A stretch of DNA of 64,000 bases, taken from assembly GCF_002266435.3 (NCBI RefSeq), contig NZ_CP029426.2:4556001-4620000 (forward strand). The letters are read 5' to 3'. Of this stretch, positions 10,029 to 18,467 are shown one piece after another; position 1 is the stretch's first letter, and every line of letters begins with the position of its first letter. The notes beneath the pieces are model-generated. The model was given only the letters and a program-made list of their open reading frames with translations. It did no database searches and was not told the DNA's origin. The DNA is from Bradyrhizobium amphicarpaeae. GTDB taxonomy: Bacteria; Pseudomonadota; Alphaproteobacteria; Rhizobiales; Xanthobacteraceae. Made by a program: the position numbers and the translations under genes.

Positions 10029-11297
10029 ATGAGACGTCGTGATTTTCTGGCCGGGGCTGCGCTGCTCGCCGGCACGATGGCGCGAAGCCGCGCCGCCGAC
10101 ATCCCCGCCCCCTCGCCTGACGGGCTCGAGCGCATCACGGCGTATTTCAACGACGAGGTCGGAAGCGGCCGCCTGCCGGGCGCGGTGATCCTGGTGCAGC
10201 AGCACGGCAAGCCGGTCTACCAGAAGACGTTCGGCGTGCGCGATACCAGGACCGGCCTTGCGATGACGCCGGACACGATCTTCGCCATCCACTCCATGAC
10301 CAAGCCGATCACGTGCCTCGGCGCGATGATGCTGATCGACGAAGGCAAGCTCGCCCTCACCGACCCCGTGTCGAAATACGTTCCGCTGTTTTCCCGCACC
10401 AAGGTCGGCCTCGAGGTCACGGAGCCGGACGGCAAGCTGGAACTCGACCTCGTGCCGCCGGTCCGCCCCGTCAACATCGAGGATCTGCTGCGGCACACGT
10501 CCGGTATCAGCTACGACTATATCGGCGGCAAATGGGTCGAGCAGGCCTACCAGGCGGCCAACATCTTCGAAGGCCAATTCAACAACAGGGAATTCGCCGA
10601 CCGCATCGCCAAGCTGCCCTTGGCGCGGCAGCCGGGAACGCTGTGGCGCTACGGCCATTCCACCGACGTGCTCGGCAGCGTCATCGAAATCATCTCGGGC
10701 CAGACCCTGTACCAGTTCCTGAAAGCTCGCATCTTCGACCCGCTCGGCATGAACAGCACCAAGTTCGCGCTGGCGACCGAGGACGAGCTGACGCGGATGG
10801 CCCGGCCGCTGCCGAACGACTTCATCCTGCTTGCCGGCGAGCGGGAACGCCTTGACCATCCGGAATGGCAATCCGGCGGCGGCGGCCTGCTCTCCACCAT
10901 CACCGACTATCAGCGCTTCTCCCAGATGCTGCTCAACGGCGGAACGTTTGCGGGTCGACGCTATCTGAGCCCGGCCGCGTTCAAGGCGATGACGACCGAT
11001 CACATCGGGCCCGGCTCCGGCGTCGGACGCGATTATTTCTATTTCCCGGGCGACGGTTTTGGCTATGGCTACGGCCTTGCGGTACGGACCGATCCCGGCA
11101 ACGCGAAACCGCCGCCGCCGGGCTCGCTCGGCGAGCTGAAATGGGACTCCGGGAGCGGCACCTATTTCGGCGTCGATCCCAAACTCGACATGGTCTACCT
11201 CATGATGCAGCAGACCCAGAACGAACGCAGCCGCATCACCCCCGCCTTCAAGGCGCTGGTCTACGACTGCTACCCCGAAGGACTACGCCGCCCGTGA
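10029..11297 (+). CDS. Serine hydrolase, class C beta-lactamase family, exported
   Basis: About 422 residues. The N-terminus MRRRDFLAGAALLAGTMARSRA resembles a twin-arginine/Sec signal. The SxxK nucleophile motif is SMTK (residues about 90-93), the second motif is YGHS in place of the canonical Y-x-N, and a Gly-rich strand (DSGSGTYFG) replaces K-T-G near the C-terminus. Such proteins are esterases or D-aminopeptidases more often than beta-lactamases. GGAGGA lies 8 bases before ATG at 10029. Its 3' end overlaps the convergent GGDEF-EAL gene by 15 bases. Confidence 0.92.
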   Translation: MRRRDFLAGAALLAGTMARSRAADIPAPSPDGLERITAYFNDEVGSGRLPGAVILVQQHGKPVYQKTFGVRDTRTGLAMTPDTIFAIHSMTKPITCLGAMMLIDEGKLALTDPVSKYVPLFSRTKVGLEVTEPDGKLELDLVPPVRPVNIEDLLRHTSGISYDYIGGKWVEQAYQAANIFEGQFNNREFADRIAKLPLARQPGTLWRYGHSTDVLGSVIEIISGQTLYQFLKARIFDPLGMNSTKFALATEDELTRMARPLPNDFILLAGERERLDHPEWQSGGGGLLSTITDYQRFSQMLLNGGTFAGRRYLSPAAFKAMTTDHIGPGSGVGRDYFYFPGDGFGYGYGLAVRTDPGNAKPPPPGSLGELKWDSGSGTYFGVDPKLDMVYLMMQQTQNERSRITPAFKALVYDCYPEGLRRP

Positions 11298-13745
11298 GGC
11301 GCGCTGGCCGAAATCGGCGAGCAGCTTTGCGATCTCGCCGGCGGGCCGCGCCGCGCTGAACAGGAAGCCCTGTACCTCGTTGCAACCTTCGGCGCGCAGC
11401 CAGTCGAGCTGGTCCTCGGTCTCGACGCCCTCGGCAGTCGTGGTGATGTTGAGGCTGCGGCCGAGGCCGGAAATCGCGCGCACGATCGCGCCGCAATCGG
11501 GCCGCTCTGCCAGATCCTTCACGAACGATCGATCGATCTTGATCTTGTCGAACGGGAAGCTCCTGAGATAGCTGAGGCTGGAATAGCCGGTGCCGAAATC
11601 GTCCATGGAGATGCCGACGCCGAGCTCGCGCAACTGATGCAGGATGGCGAGATTGGCATCGGTCTCGGCGAGAAAGATCGACTCGGTGATTTCGAGCTCG
11701 AGCCGCCGCGGCGACAGGCCGGACTGCGCCAGCGCCGAGATCACGATTTGAACCAGATTGCGGCTGCGGAATTGTGCCGGCGACAGATTGACCGCGACCT
11801 TGACGTCGGCAGGCCATCTGACCGCCTCGGCGCAGGCTTCGCGCAGCACCCACTCTCCCAACTGCGTGATGAGGCCGATGTCCTCGGCAACCGGGATGAA
11901 CTCCGCCGGCGAGATCATCCCCTTGTCCGGATGACGCCAGCGCAGCAGCGACTCGAAGCCGGAGATTCGGTCTGAGGCGATCGACACCAGCGGCTGGTAA
12001 TGCAGCTCGAACTCGCCATTGGCGAACGCACGGCGCAGATCGAGCTCCATGTCGCGGCGCTTCTGCGCCTGCAGGTCCATCTCGCGCTCGAAGAAATGGT
12101 GGACGCCGCCGCCGTCGGACTTCGCCCGGTACAGCGCCATGTCGGCATTTCGCATCAGCTCTTCCGGCGTCGTGCCGTCGCCGGGCGACAGCGCGATGCC
12201 GATGCTGGCACCGATCACCATCTCCTGACCGTCGAGATCGTAAGGCGCCTTCAGCATGTCGATCAGCAGGCCAGCGCAGGCGCTAGCCTCGTTCGGCGAG
12301 ACGTCGGCGGCGAGGATCACCGCGAATTCGTCGCCGCCGAGCCGGGCCGCCAGATTGCCGCCGCGGACCGCGGTGGTGAGGCGTTCGGCGACCTCCTTGA
12401 GCAGGCGGTCGCCAGCGAGATGACCGAAAGAATCGTTGATGTTCTTGAACAGGTCGAGGTCGATATAGAGCACGCCGACGCGCTTGTCGCCGGCCTGGTC
12501 CAGCGCCTGTCTCAGACGCTCCTGGAAATATTCGCGGTTCGGCAGGTCGGTGAGCCCGTCATGGTGCGCCATATGCGCGATCCGCGCCTCGGCCTTGCGC
12601 CGCTCCGTGATGTCGACCACCGCGACCAGATAGCCGTCGCGATCGTCGAAGGCGACGCGGCGGCCGAAGGTGAGCACCTCGATCTCGCTGCCGTCGGCGC
12701 GCAAATGCCGCCAGTTGCGCGAGGAGTGATAGGCCTCGCCGAGGCGCTCGAGTGCCTCGGCGTGGCTGTCCCACTCGTCCTCCGGCCAAATCTCGTGCAG
12801 CTTCATGCGCAGGAAAGCGGTGCGGCTGTAGCCGTAATGCTGGACGGCGGCGTCGTTGACGCCGATGAATTCCTTGGTCTGCGCGTCGAACACCCACATC
12901 GGCATCGGATTGTTGTCGAACAGCAGGCGGAACGAGGCGTCGCGCCGCTTCAACGCGGTGACGTCGGAGATCGTCAGCGAGACCACGTCGGCGAAGGCCG
13001 TCGCGCTGAGGCGGAGGTGGCGGCCCTCGCTCTCGATCTCGAGCTGCTCGCCGCGGCCGCCGGCGACGGCCCTGAGCAGGAAGTTCATGATCTCGGGCAA
13101 GGCCAGCAGCGTGCTGCCTTCGCCGATCCGCCGCCACAACAGGCTGCCGGTTTCGACCTTCAGCAGCGCGCTTGCGCTGTTGTTGTGATGCACGACCTGC
13201 AGATCGGACGGCTTGCCGCCGGCATCGCGCAGCGTCGCCAGCGAGATCACCGCATCGTCGGTCGAGGCAAAGATCGCGTCCAGCAGATTGTACTGCGCGC
13301 CGCGCTCGTTGACATAAGCGCCGACCAGCGTGGCGCCCCAGCGCGAGGCCGTCGGCAGTGCCAGCACGTCGTAGGTCCGCACCATGCCGTCGCGCACGCA
13401 ATGCGCGCTGGCCCGATGCGGTCGTCCATTGGCAAGCGCGCTCGTCGCCGCTTCCGACAGTGCCGTGGCGCAATCCGGCGACAATTCGGCGACGGGAATG
13501 TCCCAGCGCTCCTCGCCGAGCCATTTTTGCACGTACCGTCCGCTACGCGACAGTTCGAGCGTGCCGTCGCCCCTCAGCAGCGCGATGTGATCGGCGAGCC
13601 GTCCGAGACTGCCGAGCATCACGTCCTCATAGCGCGGCAGCCGATCGCCCGGCTTCAACGCGGCACGCCATTTGCGCTGAAGCACCGGGATGTCGTCGAA
13701 CATTTCGGCGGCCGGTTTTCCCGACACTTTCTTCGCGGCATTCAT
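11283..13745 (-). CDS. PAS-GGDEF-EAL cyclic-di-GMP signalling protein
   Basis: About 820 residues, no membrane segment, so cytoplasmic. Residues 1-130 resemble a PAS-like sensor with Y-E-D-V and G-R-Y motifs, a clear PAS domain lies near 270-385, then GGDEF (about 395-560) and EAL (about 570-815). The diguanylate cyclase motif is intact (RLGGDEF), but the inhibitory RxxD site upstream reads RGGN. The EAL domain starts ESLLRW and keeps the VNLSPAQ, LEITES, MDDFGTGYSS, KIDRSF and AEGVE residues needed for phosphodiesterase activity. Either activity, or both, is possible. ATG at 13745 follows a GGGGA ribosome site; ATG at 13775 is an alternative. Confidence 0.96.
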   Translation of the reverse strand: MNAAKKVSGKPAAEMFDDIPVLQRKWRAALKPGDRLPRYEDVMLGSLGRLADHIALLRGDGTLELSRSGRYVQKWLGEERWDIPVAELSPDCATALSEAATSALANGRPHRASAHCVRDGMVRTYDVLALPTASRWGATLVGAYVNERGAQYNLLDAIFASTDDAVISLATLRDAGGKPSDLQVVHHNNSASALLKVETGSLLWRRIGEGSTLLALPEIMNFLLRAVAGGRGEQLEIESEGRHLRLSATAFADVVSLTISDVTALKRRDASFRLLFDNNPMPMWVFDAQTKEFIGVNDAAVQHYGYSRTAFLRMKLHEIWPEDEWDSHAEALERLGEAYHSSRNWRHLRADGSEIEVLTFGRRVAFDDRDGYLVAVVDITERRKAEARIAHMAHHDGLTDLPNREYFQERLRQALDQAGDKRVGVLYIDLDLFKNINDSFGHLAGDRLLKEVAERLTTAVRGGNLAARLGGDEFAVILAADVSPNEASACAGLLIDMLKAPYDLDGQEMVIGASIGIALSPGDGTTPEELMRNADMALYRAKSDGGGVHHFFEREMDLQAQKRRDMELDLRRAFANGEFELHYQPLVSIASDRISGFESLLRWRHPDKGMISPAEFIPVAEDIGLITQLGEWVLREACAEAVRWPADVKVAVNLSPAQFRSRNLVQIVISALAQSGLSPRRLELEITESIFLAETDANLAILHQLRELGVGISMDDFGTGYSSLSYLRSFPFDKIKIDRSFVKDLAERPDCGAIVRAISGLGRSLNITTTAEGVETEDQLDWLRAEGCNEVQGFLFSAARPAGEIAKLLADFGQRASRAA

Positions 13746-13907
13746 GGCAGTCCCCAACGCACTTTCCCGCTGCATCCAATGCAGGTGCGCTTAACGACCT
13801 GTAAAAAGGTCGCAGGCACGGGTTCCATTCGGCGATTATGACAGTTTTAAGTCAGGTGTTGGTTAGTGCGCGTTAGAGACCATGACGGATGTGAGAAGGC
13901 GATGCGA

Positions 13908-14040
13908 GCGTGTCCCGGACGCGCTGCAGCGTTCTTACGCTGCTGCGCAGAGCCGCGACCCAGTTGGCCCCACACCCGCTGATGCATGGGCCCCGGCTCT
14001 GCAGCGCACCGTCGAAGGGACGCTGCGCTGCGTCCGGGGC
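13908..14040. repeat. Palindromic dispersed repeat, family A, copy 1
   Basis: About 133 bases that begin GTGTCCCGGACGCGCTGCAG and end with the near-inverse CGCTGCGTCCGGGGC. A second inner pair (CAGAGCCG and CGGCTCTG) nests inside. A close copy lies at 51667-51800. The nested inverted repeats would fold into a cruciform or RNA hairpin, as in REP/BIME elements. Confidence 0.85.
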
Positions 14041-14095
14041 ACGAGAGCGGTGTTCAACGGCACACATGATTGATCATCCTCGCGGCGCATGTCGC

Positions 14096-14660
14096 CCGAG
14101 CTTTGCTTCGTCGCTTCGCCCTCGATTGGAAAAGGGCGCAGGGAAGACCGGGTGCCGGCTGGCACCCGCGGTCCACTGTGCGAATCCTGCGTGACAAGAA
14201 GCTGCACAGCGGCATACAGGTGTAGCCAGGACATCCCGGCCTTCCCTGCGCAGTGGCTTTACGGCTTATGTCGTGCTCTCCCCGGGAGCGTTGCACTATT
14301 GCCCCGTCGCCTTGCGGATGACCGATGCGTGGGCCCGGTTGGGCCCTCCACATCACCGCAACACTTGACGCCAGACTGCGGGCGCCAGGACCACACGATT
14401 TTGCCGTACGCCGATCGCACCGGTCGTGTGCGCGAGGCGCCTTGCTCACGGTTGCCCGCCCTGCAAAACCCTTCGCGCCGATGTGACCCACGTCCACCGC
14501 CGCCCGGCCCGCGTTCGTGACGATCGCGATACGCCCCTCTTCCTTGGGCCGGGTTGAGGCGACACATACGCCGTTTCCGAATTTCGGTAAAGTGGAATAT
14601 TTTTGCCGATCCGGGTCGACCCATGGATGGGGTGTTTTGCCCGACAGGTCGTCAAATTCT
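14096..14660. repeat. Gene-free block resembling a multicopy rhizobial intergenic repeat
   Basis: No credible gene. The block holds a 17-bp inverted repeat with one mismatch (14136-14152 and 14235-14251, GCGCAGGGAAG... against ...CTTCCCTGCGC) and a perfect hairpin GGGTGCC-GGCT-GGCACCC (14150-14167). I recognise the stretch as very like a sequence present in many copies in Bradyrhizobium genomes, often carrying spurious short ORFs; this is from memory and was not searched. Only the single copy is present in this window. Confidence 0.5.
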
Positions 14661-14836
14661 AGTAGGCCCAATTAGGCACCCCCTAGCCGGGCTACGGAAA
14701 GCCAACCTCTGTCTCCGGTGCGAACAACGCGGATCACCGGGAACGTGCACTGCCGGGCCGACTTGCTTCGCCCGGACTCCTTCTCGCGTGCCTTTCAATA
14801 GGTCACGGTTGCCCACAATAAGAACAACCGCGAGGA

Positions 14837-14864
14837 CTTTAGATATGTAAAACTGTTTTAACTG
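14837..14864 (+). promoter_or_regulatory. Operator-like motif before the first acyl-CoA-dehydrogenase-like gene
   Basis: The 28 bases match 16927-16954 at 22 positions without gaps; both begin CTTTAGATA and end with C-T-G. The site ends 9 bases before the start codon, overlapping the region where RNA polymerase or ribosomes would load, so it suits a repressor. The regulator encoded at 16181-16810 is the obvious candidate to bind it. Confidence 0.55.
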
Positions 14865-14873
14865 ACGGAGGCG

Positions 14874-16217
14874 ATGATGCCGATCGATTTTACGCTGACG
14901 TCTTATCAGCGGCGCCTGCAACGGATGGCCCGCGAGTTCGCCAACGAAATCCTTGGTCCGCTGGTGAGCCCGGCCGACGAACATCCCGATCCGCAGAAGG
15001 CTTTCCAGTCGATCAAGGGCGCCTACGTCGAAAGCTACAAGCTCGGTTTCGCTACCGGGTTCATTCCCAAGAAGTACGGCGGCGGCGGCATCTCAAACGT
15101 CGATCTCCAGATCGTGGTAGAAGAACTTTGCGCAGTCGATCCCGGCTTCGCTACCATCCTGCTCGTGAACGGACTGGCCTTGATGCCGCTGGTCTGGTTC
15201 GCCAACGAACGGCAGAAGCAACGATGGCTGGTGCCCGCGACCAGCGATCCGCGCGGTGAATATTTGGCCGGATGGACCGTGAGCGAAGCAGCCGGGACCC
15301 CCGGGGGAACGGCGAATTTCGACGGCCCGGCATCCCTTCCCGCCGGCATCGCGTTGACCGCTGTGCACGACAAGAAAAACGGCGAGTACATCCTCAACGG
15401 ACGAAAGCATTGGCCGGCAAACGCCGGTGGTTGGGATTTGCAGGGCGCAGACGTCAATGTCTGCATCGTTCGGACCACGCCCGAGGCTGAAGGATCTCGC
15501 GCGCTGAGCGCCATCATCATTCCACGCGGGACCCCTGGCGTCACCTACGAGCCGCCGATCAGCAAACTTGGGCACCGCATCTGTCAGAATAATTCCGTGG
15601 TTTTTTCGGACTGCCGTGTGCCGGAGGAAAACGCGTTCGCGGTTGGAAACGGCGATCTCGTCGTCAACAAGGCCTTTACCTGGTCGGGACCCGTGGCCGC
15701 GATCGCGTCCGTCGGTGTGGCGCGGTCCGCCTACGAATACGCGTTATCGTGGTCTAAAAAATACACCGGCGGAGGAGACAAGCCGATCATCAACCACCAG
15801 ATCGTGGCCTACACGCTGGCGGAGGTCGCGATGAAGGTCGAGGCCGGACGCGCGTTCGCCTGGAAGGCGGCCCATTATCACGACCTTCACGACGCCAACG
15901 GTCATGCGATCGGCCCTATGTCGAAGGTGTTTTGCAGCGAAATGCTGTTCAACGCCGTGTTTCAGGCGATGAAGGTCGTGGGCGTCAACGCACTGGACAA
16001 ATCCAATCCGCTCGGGCGCTATCTCCGCGAAGCCTCGGTTTTCCCGCTCTATGACGCCGGTAATGTCGGCATGCAGATGCGGAAGATCTGTGCGGTCATG
16101 GCCGATCCCGCCTTCGACCCGCGCTCTATCGCGGCCTCGGCCGCAACGCCCTTCGGAAAGCAGGCGCCCCCGCCAGATGCTCAAGCCGTCGGCAGGAACC
16201 TGAAGCGGCAGGCCTGA
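14874..16217 (+). CDS. Atypical acyl-CoA-dehydrogenase-family flavoprotein 1
   Basis: About 447 residues of the acyl-CoA dehydrogenase fold: N-terminal helical part, middle beta domain (GWTVSEAAGTPGGTANFD), C-terminal helical domain ending LREASVFPLYDAGN. The position of the usual catalytic glutamate (Y-E-G-T) holds Asp394 (Y-D-A-G-N), and the flavin-contacting R-x-x-F-G motif is not found. It is a paralogue of the protein at 17067-18413, sharing its N-terminal I-D-F-T start and most motifs. ACGGAGGCG precedes the ATG. The 3' end overlaps the convergent regulator gene by 37 bases. The substrate is unknown; nitroalkane oxidase is a family member that also uses Asp. Confidence 0.9.
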   Translation: MMPIDFTLTSYQRRLQRMAREFANEILGPLVSPADEHPDPQKAFQSIKGAYVESYKLGFATGFIPKKYGGGGISNVDLQIVVEELCAVDPGFATILLVNGLALMPLVWFANERQKQRWLVPATSDPRGEYLAGWTVSEAAGTPGGTANFDGPASLPAGIALTAVHDKKNGEYILNGRKHWPANAGGWDLQGADVNVCIVRTTPEAEGSRALSAIIIPRGTPGVTYEPPISKLGHRICQNNSVVFSDCRVPEENAFAVGNGDLVVNKAFTWSGPVAAIASVGVARSAYEYALSWSKKYTGGGDKPIINHQIVAYTLAEVAMKVEAGRAFAWKAAHYHDLHDANGHAIGPMSKVFCSEMLFNAVFQAMKVVGVNALDKSNPLGRYLREASVFPLYDAGNVGMQMRKICAVMADPAFDPRSIAASAATPFGKQAPPPDAQAVGRNLKRQA

Positions 16218-16810
16218 CCGCCGCGCTGCATGCATTCCTGATGCTCGATAGGCGCGCCCATCAGGCCGGACAGAAAGCCGAGGTCGAATTGACAGACCTC
16301 GGTGTAATCCTTCGAAAGATCGTGGAATACGCAGTTCTTGCATTCGATGCGGGGAAGCTTCTCACCCTTGCCGGGGGACGTGACGCGGGCCGCGAATCCG
16401 GTCTCGTTCATGATCTTCACGATCTCGACGACGCGTTCGACCCGGGTCTTTCCCACCAGCCGGGGAATCGCCGCCGCCGACATGTCCACACCCAATTCGA
16501 ACATGTAGGCGCCGAACTTCGACGCGCCGATCTTCTTGCGCAGGCTCTCGAACATGACGCGCGAAAACCAGGAATAGCGCTTCGGAAACAGATCAATACC
16601 GCTTTCGGTCAAGGTATATAGAAAGCGTGGCCGGCCTCCGCTCTTCGAAGACGTGTGCTGCACGTATCCGGAACGCTCCATCCCCGAAAGATGCTGCTTC
16701 ACCGCACTGCGCGTGAGATCGACCTCGCCGGCGAGCTCGTCCACCGTCAGTCCGGCCTTGGCTTCCAGGAGTTTGGCCAGCAGCTTTTGCTGGGTATCGC
16801 CGACGATCAC
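16181..16810 (-). CDS. HTH regulator with methanogen output domain (MetOD1-like)
   Basis: About 209 residues. An N-terminal winged helix of ArsR/DeoR type (residues about 5-70: GLTVDELAGEVDLTRSAVKQHLSGMERSGYV) precedes a ligand/output domain ending with Cys pairs: CKNCVFHD, CQFDLGF, HQECMQRGGQACRF. These Cys and His residues resemble metal-binding output domains (methanogen OD1/V4R-like) and could sense a metal, redox state or small molecule. GTG at 16810 is chosen because GGAGG lies 6 bases upstream; no ATG fits. It lies between two paralogous flavoprotein genes and diverges from the second, so it probably controls both. Confidence 0.82.
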   Translation of the reverse strand: MIVGDTQQKLLAKLLEAKAGLTVDELAGEVDLTRSAVKQHLSGMERSGYVQHTSSKSGGRPRFLYTLTESGIDLFPKRYSWFSRVMFESLRKKIGASKFGAYMFELGVDMSAAAIPRLVGKTRVERVVEIVKIMNETGFAARVTSPGKGEKLPRIECKNCVFHDLSKDYTEVCQFDLGFLSGLMGAPIEHQECMQRGGQACRFRFLPTA

Positions 16811-16926
16811 GCAAAGCCTCCAGTTACGGCTGCATCGCCAGATGTATCCGAAGAAACGGACCGGCGCTGCGTCAATTTCAATCACATCATGCACAAAACG
16901 CCGACAGATTGCACGCGCCAAAAGCG

Positions 16927-16966
16927 CTTTAGATACTTTAAACAGATTTACCTGCCTAAAGTATCT
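16927..16966. promoter_or_regulatory. Operator-like palindrome between the regulator and flavoprotein 2
   Basis: AGATACTTTA (16931-16940) and its exact inverse TAAAGTATCT (16957-16966) flank 16 bases, about 2.6 helical turns from start to start. The left part (16927-16954) is the 28-bp motif shared with 14837-14864. It lies 100 bases before the flavoprotein ATG and 116 bases before the regulator GTG, placed to control both directions. Confidence 0.6.
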
Positions 16967-17066
16967 TCTTGTCGTTTTATCCCGACGCCCCATGATGGGA
17001 GCGTTGAAGCAGCCCGGCCGGCCTCGCCTCCAACGATCTGTAACGAGCAATCAACGGAGAACGCGA

Positions 17067-18413
17067 ATGGCGATCGATTTCACGATGTCACCGGAGCAGC
17101 GGAAGATTCAGAAGTTTGCGCGGGAGTTTACGGAGAACATCCTCGCGCCTGTCATCCCGGCAGCCGACAAGGAGCCGGACCCCATGCTGGCCTACCAAAA
17201 GACCAAGGGCGCCTATATCGAGGCCTACAAGGCGGGCATCGCCATGGCCATGCTGCCAAAGCAATATGGCGGCGCCGAAATGTCGTGCCTCGACTACGTG
17301 ATTGCTTGCGAGGAGATCACCTCCGTCGATCCCGGGTTCGCCTGTACCTGCCTCTGCAACGGCCTCGGCCTGATGCCGGTCCTGTGGTACGGCTCCGACC
17401 AACAAAAGAAGCGCTTCCTCGGCGAGGCGACGTCCGACCCGACCGGGACCTATCTGAGCGCCTGGACCGCCGGCGAACCGCCGGGCGGCACCGGCGGCAC
17501 GGCGAATTTCGACAGCCCGCTGCCGAAGGCCGGAATCGGCATGACGGCGGTCAAGAAGGGCGACCGGTTCATCATCAACGGCAAGAAGAAATGGTCGTCC
17601 TCCGCGGGCTGGGACGGACTGGGTACCAACACCCAGACCGCGATCATCCGCACCGACAGCAGCGTCGGCGGCACGGAGGGATTGTCGGCGATCGTCGTTG
17701 AGCGCGGCACGCCGGGCATCACCTGGACGTTCCTCGACAAGGAAGGCCACCGCACCACGTCGAACGCATTTGTCGTGTTCGAGAATGCCGAGGTTCCTGT
17801 CGACAACCTGCTGCCCGGCGCCGCGGGGAACGGCGATCTCGTCATCAACCGCAACTTTGCCTGGTCTGGTCCGGTGGCGGCGATTGCCGCGGTCGGCGTA
17901 GCCCGGGCGGCCTACGAGGACGCGCTGAAATTCCTGAAGAGCAACACCGCTGGATCGCTCACCCCGATCATCCGCTTCCAGAATGCCGGCTACATCATGG
18001 GCGACATCGCCGCCAAGATCGAGTCCGCGCGTTATTTCGCCTGGCGGGCCGCCGACTACCTCGACAAGCACTCGCAGCACGCCGAACTCATCGGCGCAAT
18101 GTGCAAGATCAATGTTACCGAAACGATGATCGATTGCGTCTACAAATGCATGCAGATTGTCGGCGTCAACAGCCTCAGCACGGAGTACAAGTTCGGCAAA
18201 TATCTCCGGGAGGCTTCCGTATTGCCGATCTACGATGGCGGCAACATGGGAATGCAGCGCCGCCGCGTGCACGGCATCATCGCGGACGAGAACTTCAATC
18301 CGCGCGCAATCATGGACGACGACTTCGTCAAGTTCGACAAGTCGATGGAAGCCATCGACACAGTCGCCGATCCCCTGCCCAGAACGCGCGGAATCATGGA
18401 AGCTGCGGAATAG
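17067..18413 (+). CDS. Atypical acyl-CoA-dehydrogenase-family flavoprotein 2
   Basis: About 448 residues, same fold and length as its paralogue at 14874. Middle domain: AWTAGEPPGGTGGTANFD; C-terminal REASVLPIYDGGNMGMQRRR with Asp390 where most family members have catalytic Glu. No Glu is seen at the alternative helix-G site used by isovaleryl- or long-chain dehydrogenases (NRNFAWSGPV here). The C-terminal tail is 25-30 residues longer than in its relative and acidic. CGGAGA lies 7-8 bases before ATG. It is followed by a strong terminator. Function beyond flavin-dependent oxidation is not predictable. Confidence 0.91.
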   Translation: MAIDFTMSPEQRKIQKFAREFTENILAPVIPAADKEPDPMLAYQKTKGAYIEAYKAGIAMAMLPKQYGGAEMSCLDYVIACEEITSVDPGFACTCLCNGLGLMPVLWYGSDQQKKRFLGEATSDPTGTYLSAWTAGEPPGGTGGTANFDSPLPKAGIGMTAVKKGDRFIINGKKKWSSSAGWDGLGTNTQTAIIRTDSSVGGTEGLSAIVVERGTPGITWTFLDKEGHRTTSNAFVVFENAEVPVDNLLPGAAGNGDLVINRNFAWSGPVAAIAAVGVARAAYEDALKFLKSNTAGSLTPIIRFQNAGYIMGDIAAKIESARYFAWRAADYLDKHSQHAELIGAMCKINVTETMIDCVYKCMQIVGVNSLSTEYKFGKYLREASVLPIYDGGNMGMQRRRVHGIIADENFNPRAIMDDDFVKFDKSMEAIDTVADPLPRTRGIMEAAE

Positions 18414-18420
18414 AACTTTC

Positions 18421-18453
18421 GGGACCGGCCTCTGGAAGGCCGGTCCCTTTTTT
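18421..18453 (+). terminator. Strong intrinsic terminator after flavoprotein 2
   Basis: Perfect 10-bp stem GGGACCGGCC/GGCCGGTCCC, loop TCTGGAA, then six T. It starts 8 bases after the stop codon and closes the locus. Confidence 0.95.
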
Positions 18454-18467
18454 CCGCGAACGCCCCG

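Noticed and set aside
7083..11003. Very long minus-strand open frame opposite thrS, the nitroreductase and the serine hydrolase
   Set aside because: It lies antisense to clear genes; its protein has no recognisable domain and reflects the GC-skewed codon usage. Only its last part (5913-7082) is the MFS gene.
11283..13745. Loss of phosphodiesterase activity because the motif is ESL rather than EAL
   Set aside because: The catalytic Glu is kept and the other metal and substrate residues are present.
12000..13841. Long plus-strand frame across the GGDEF-EAL gene
   Set aside because: Antisense to a gene with complete cyclic-di-GMP motifs; composition rich in Arg/His/Gln typical of shadow frames.
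14054..14671. Minus-strand frame of about 205 residues in the repeat block
   Set aside because: Lies in what I take as a dispersed repeat with palindromes; no ribosome site and no recognised domain.
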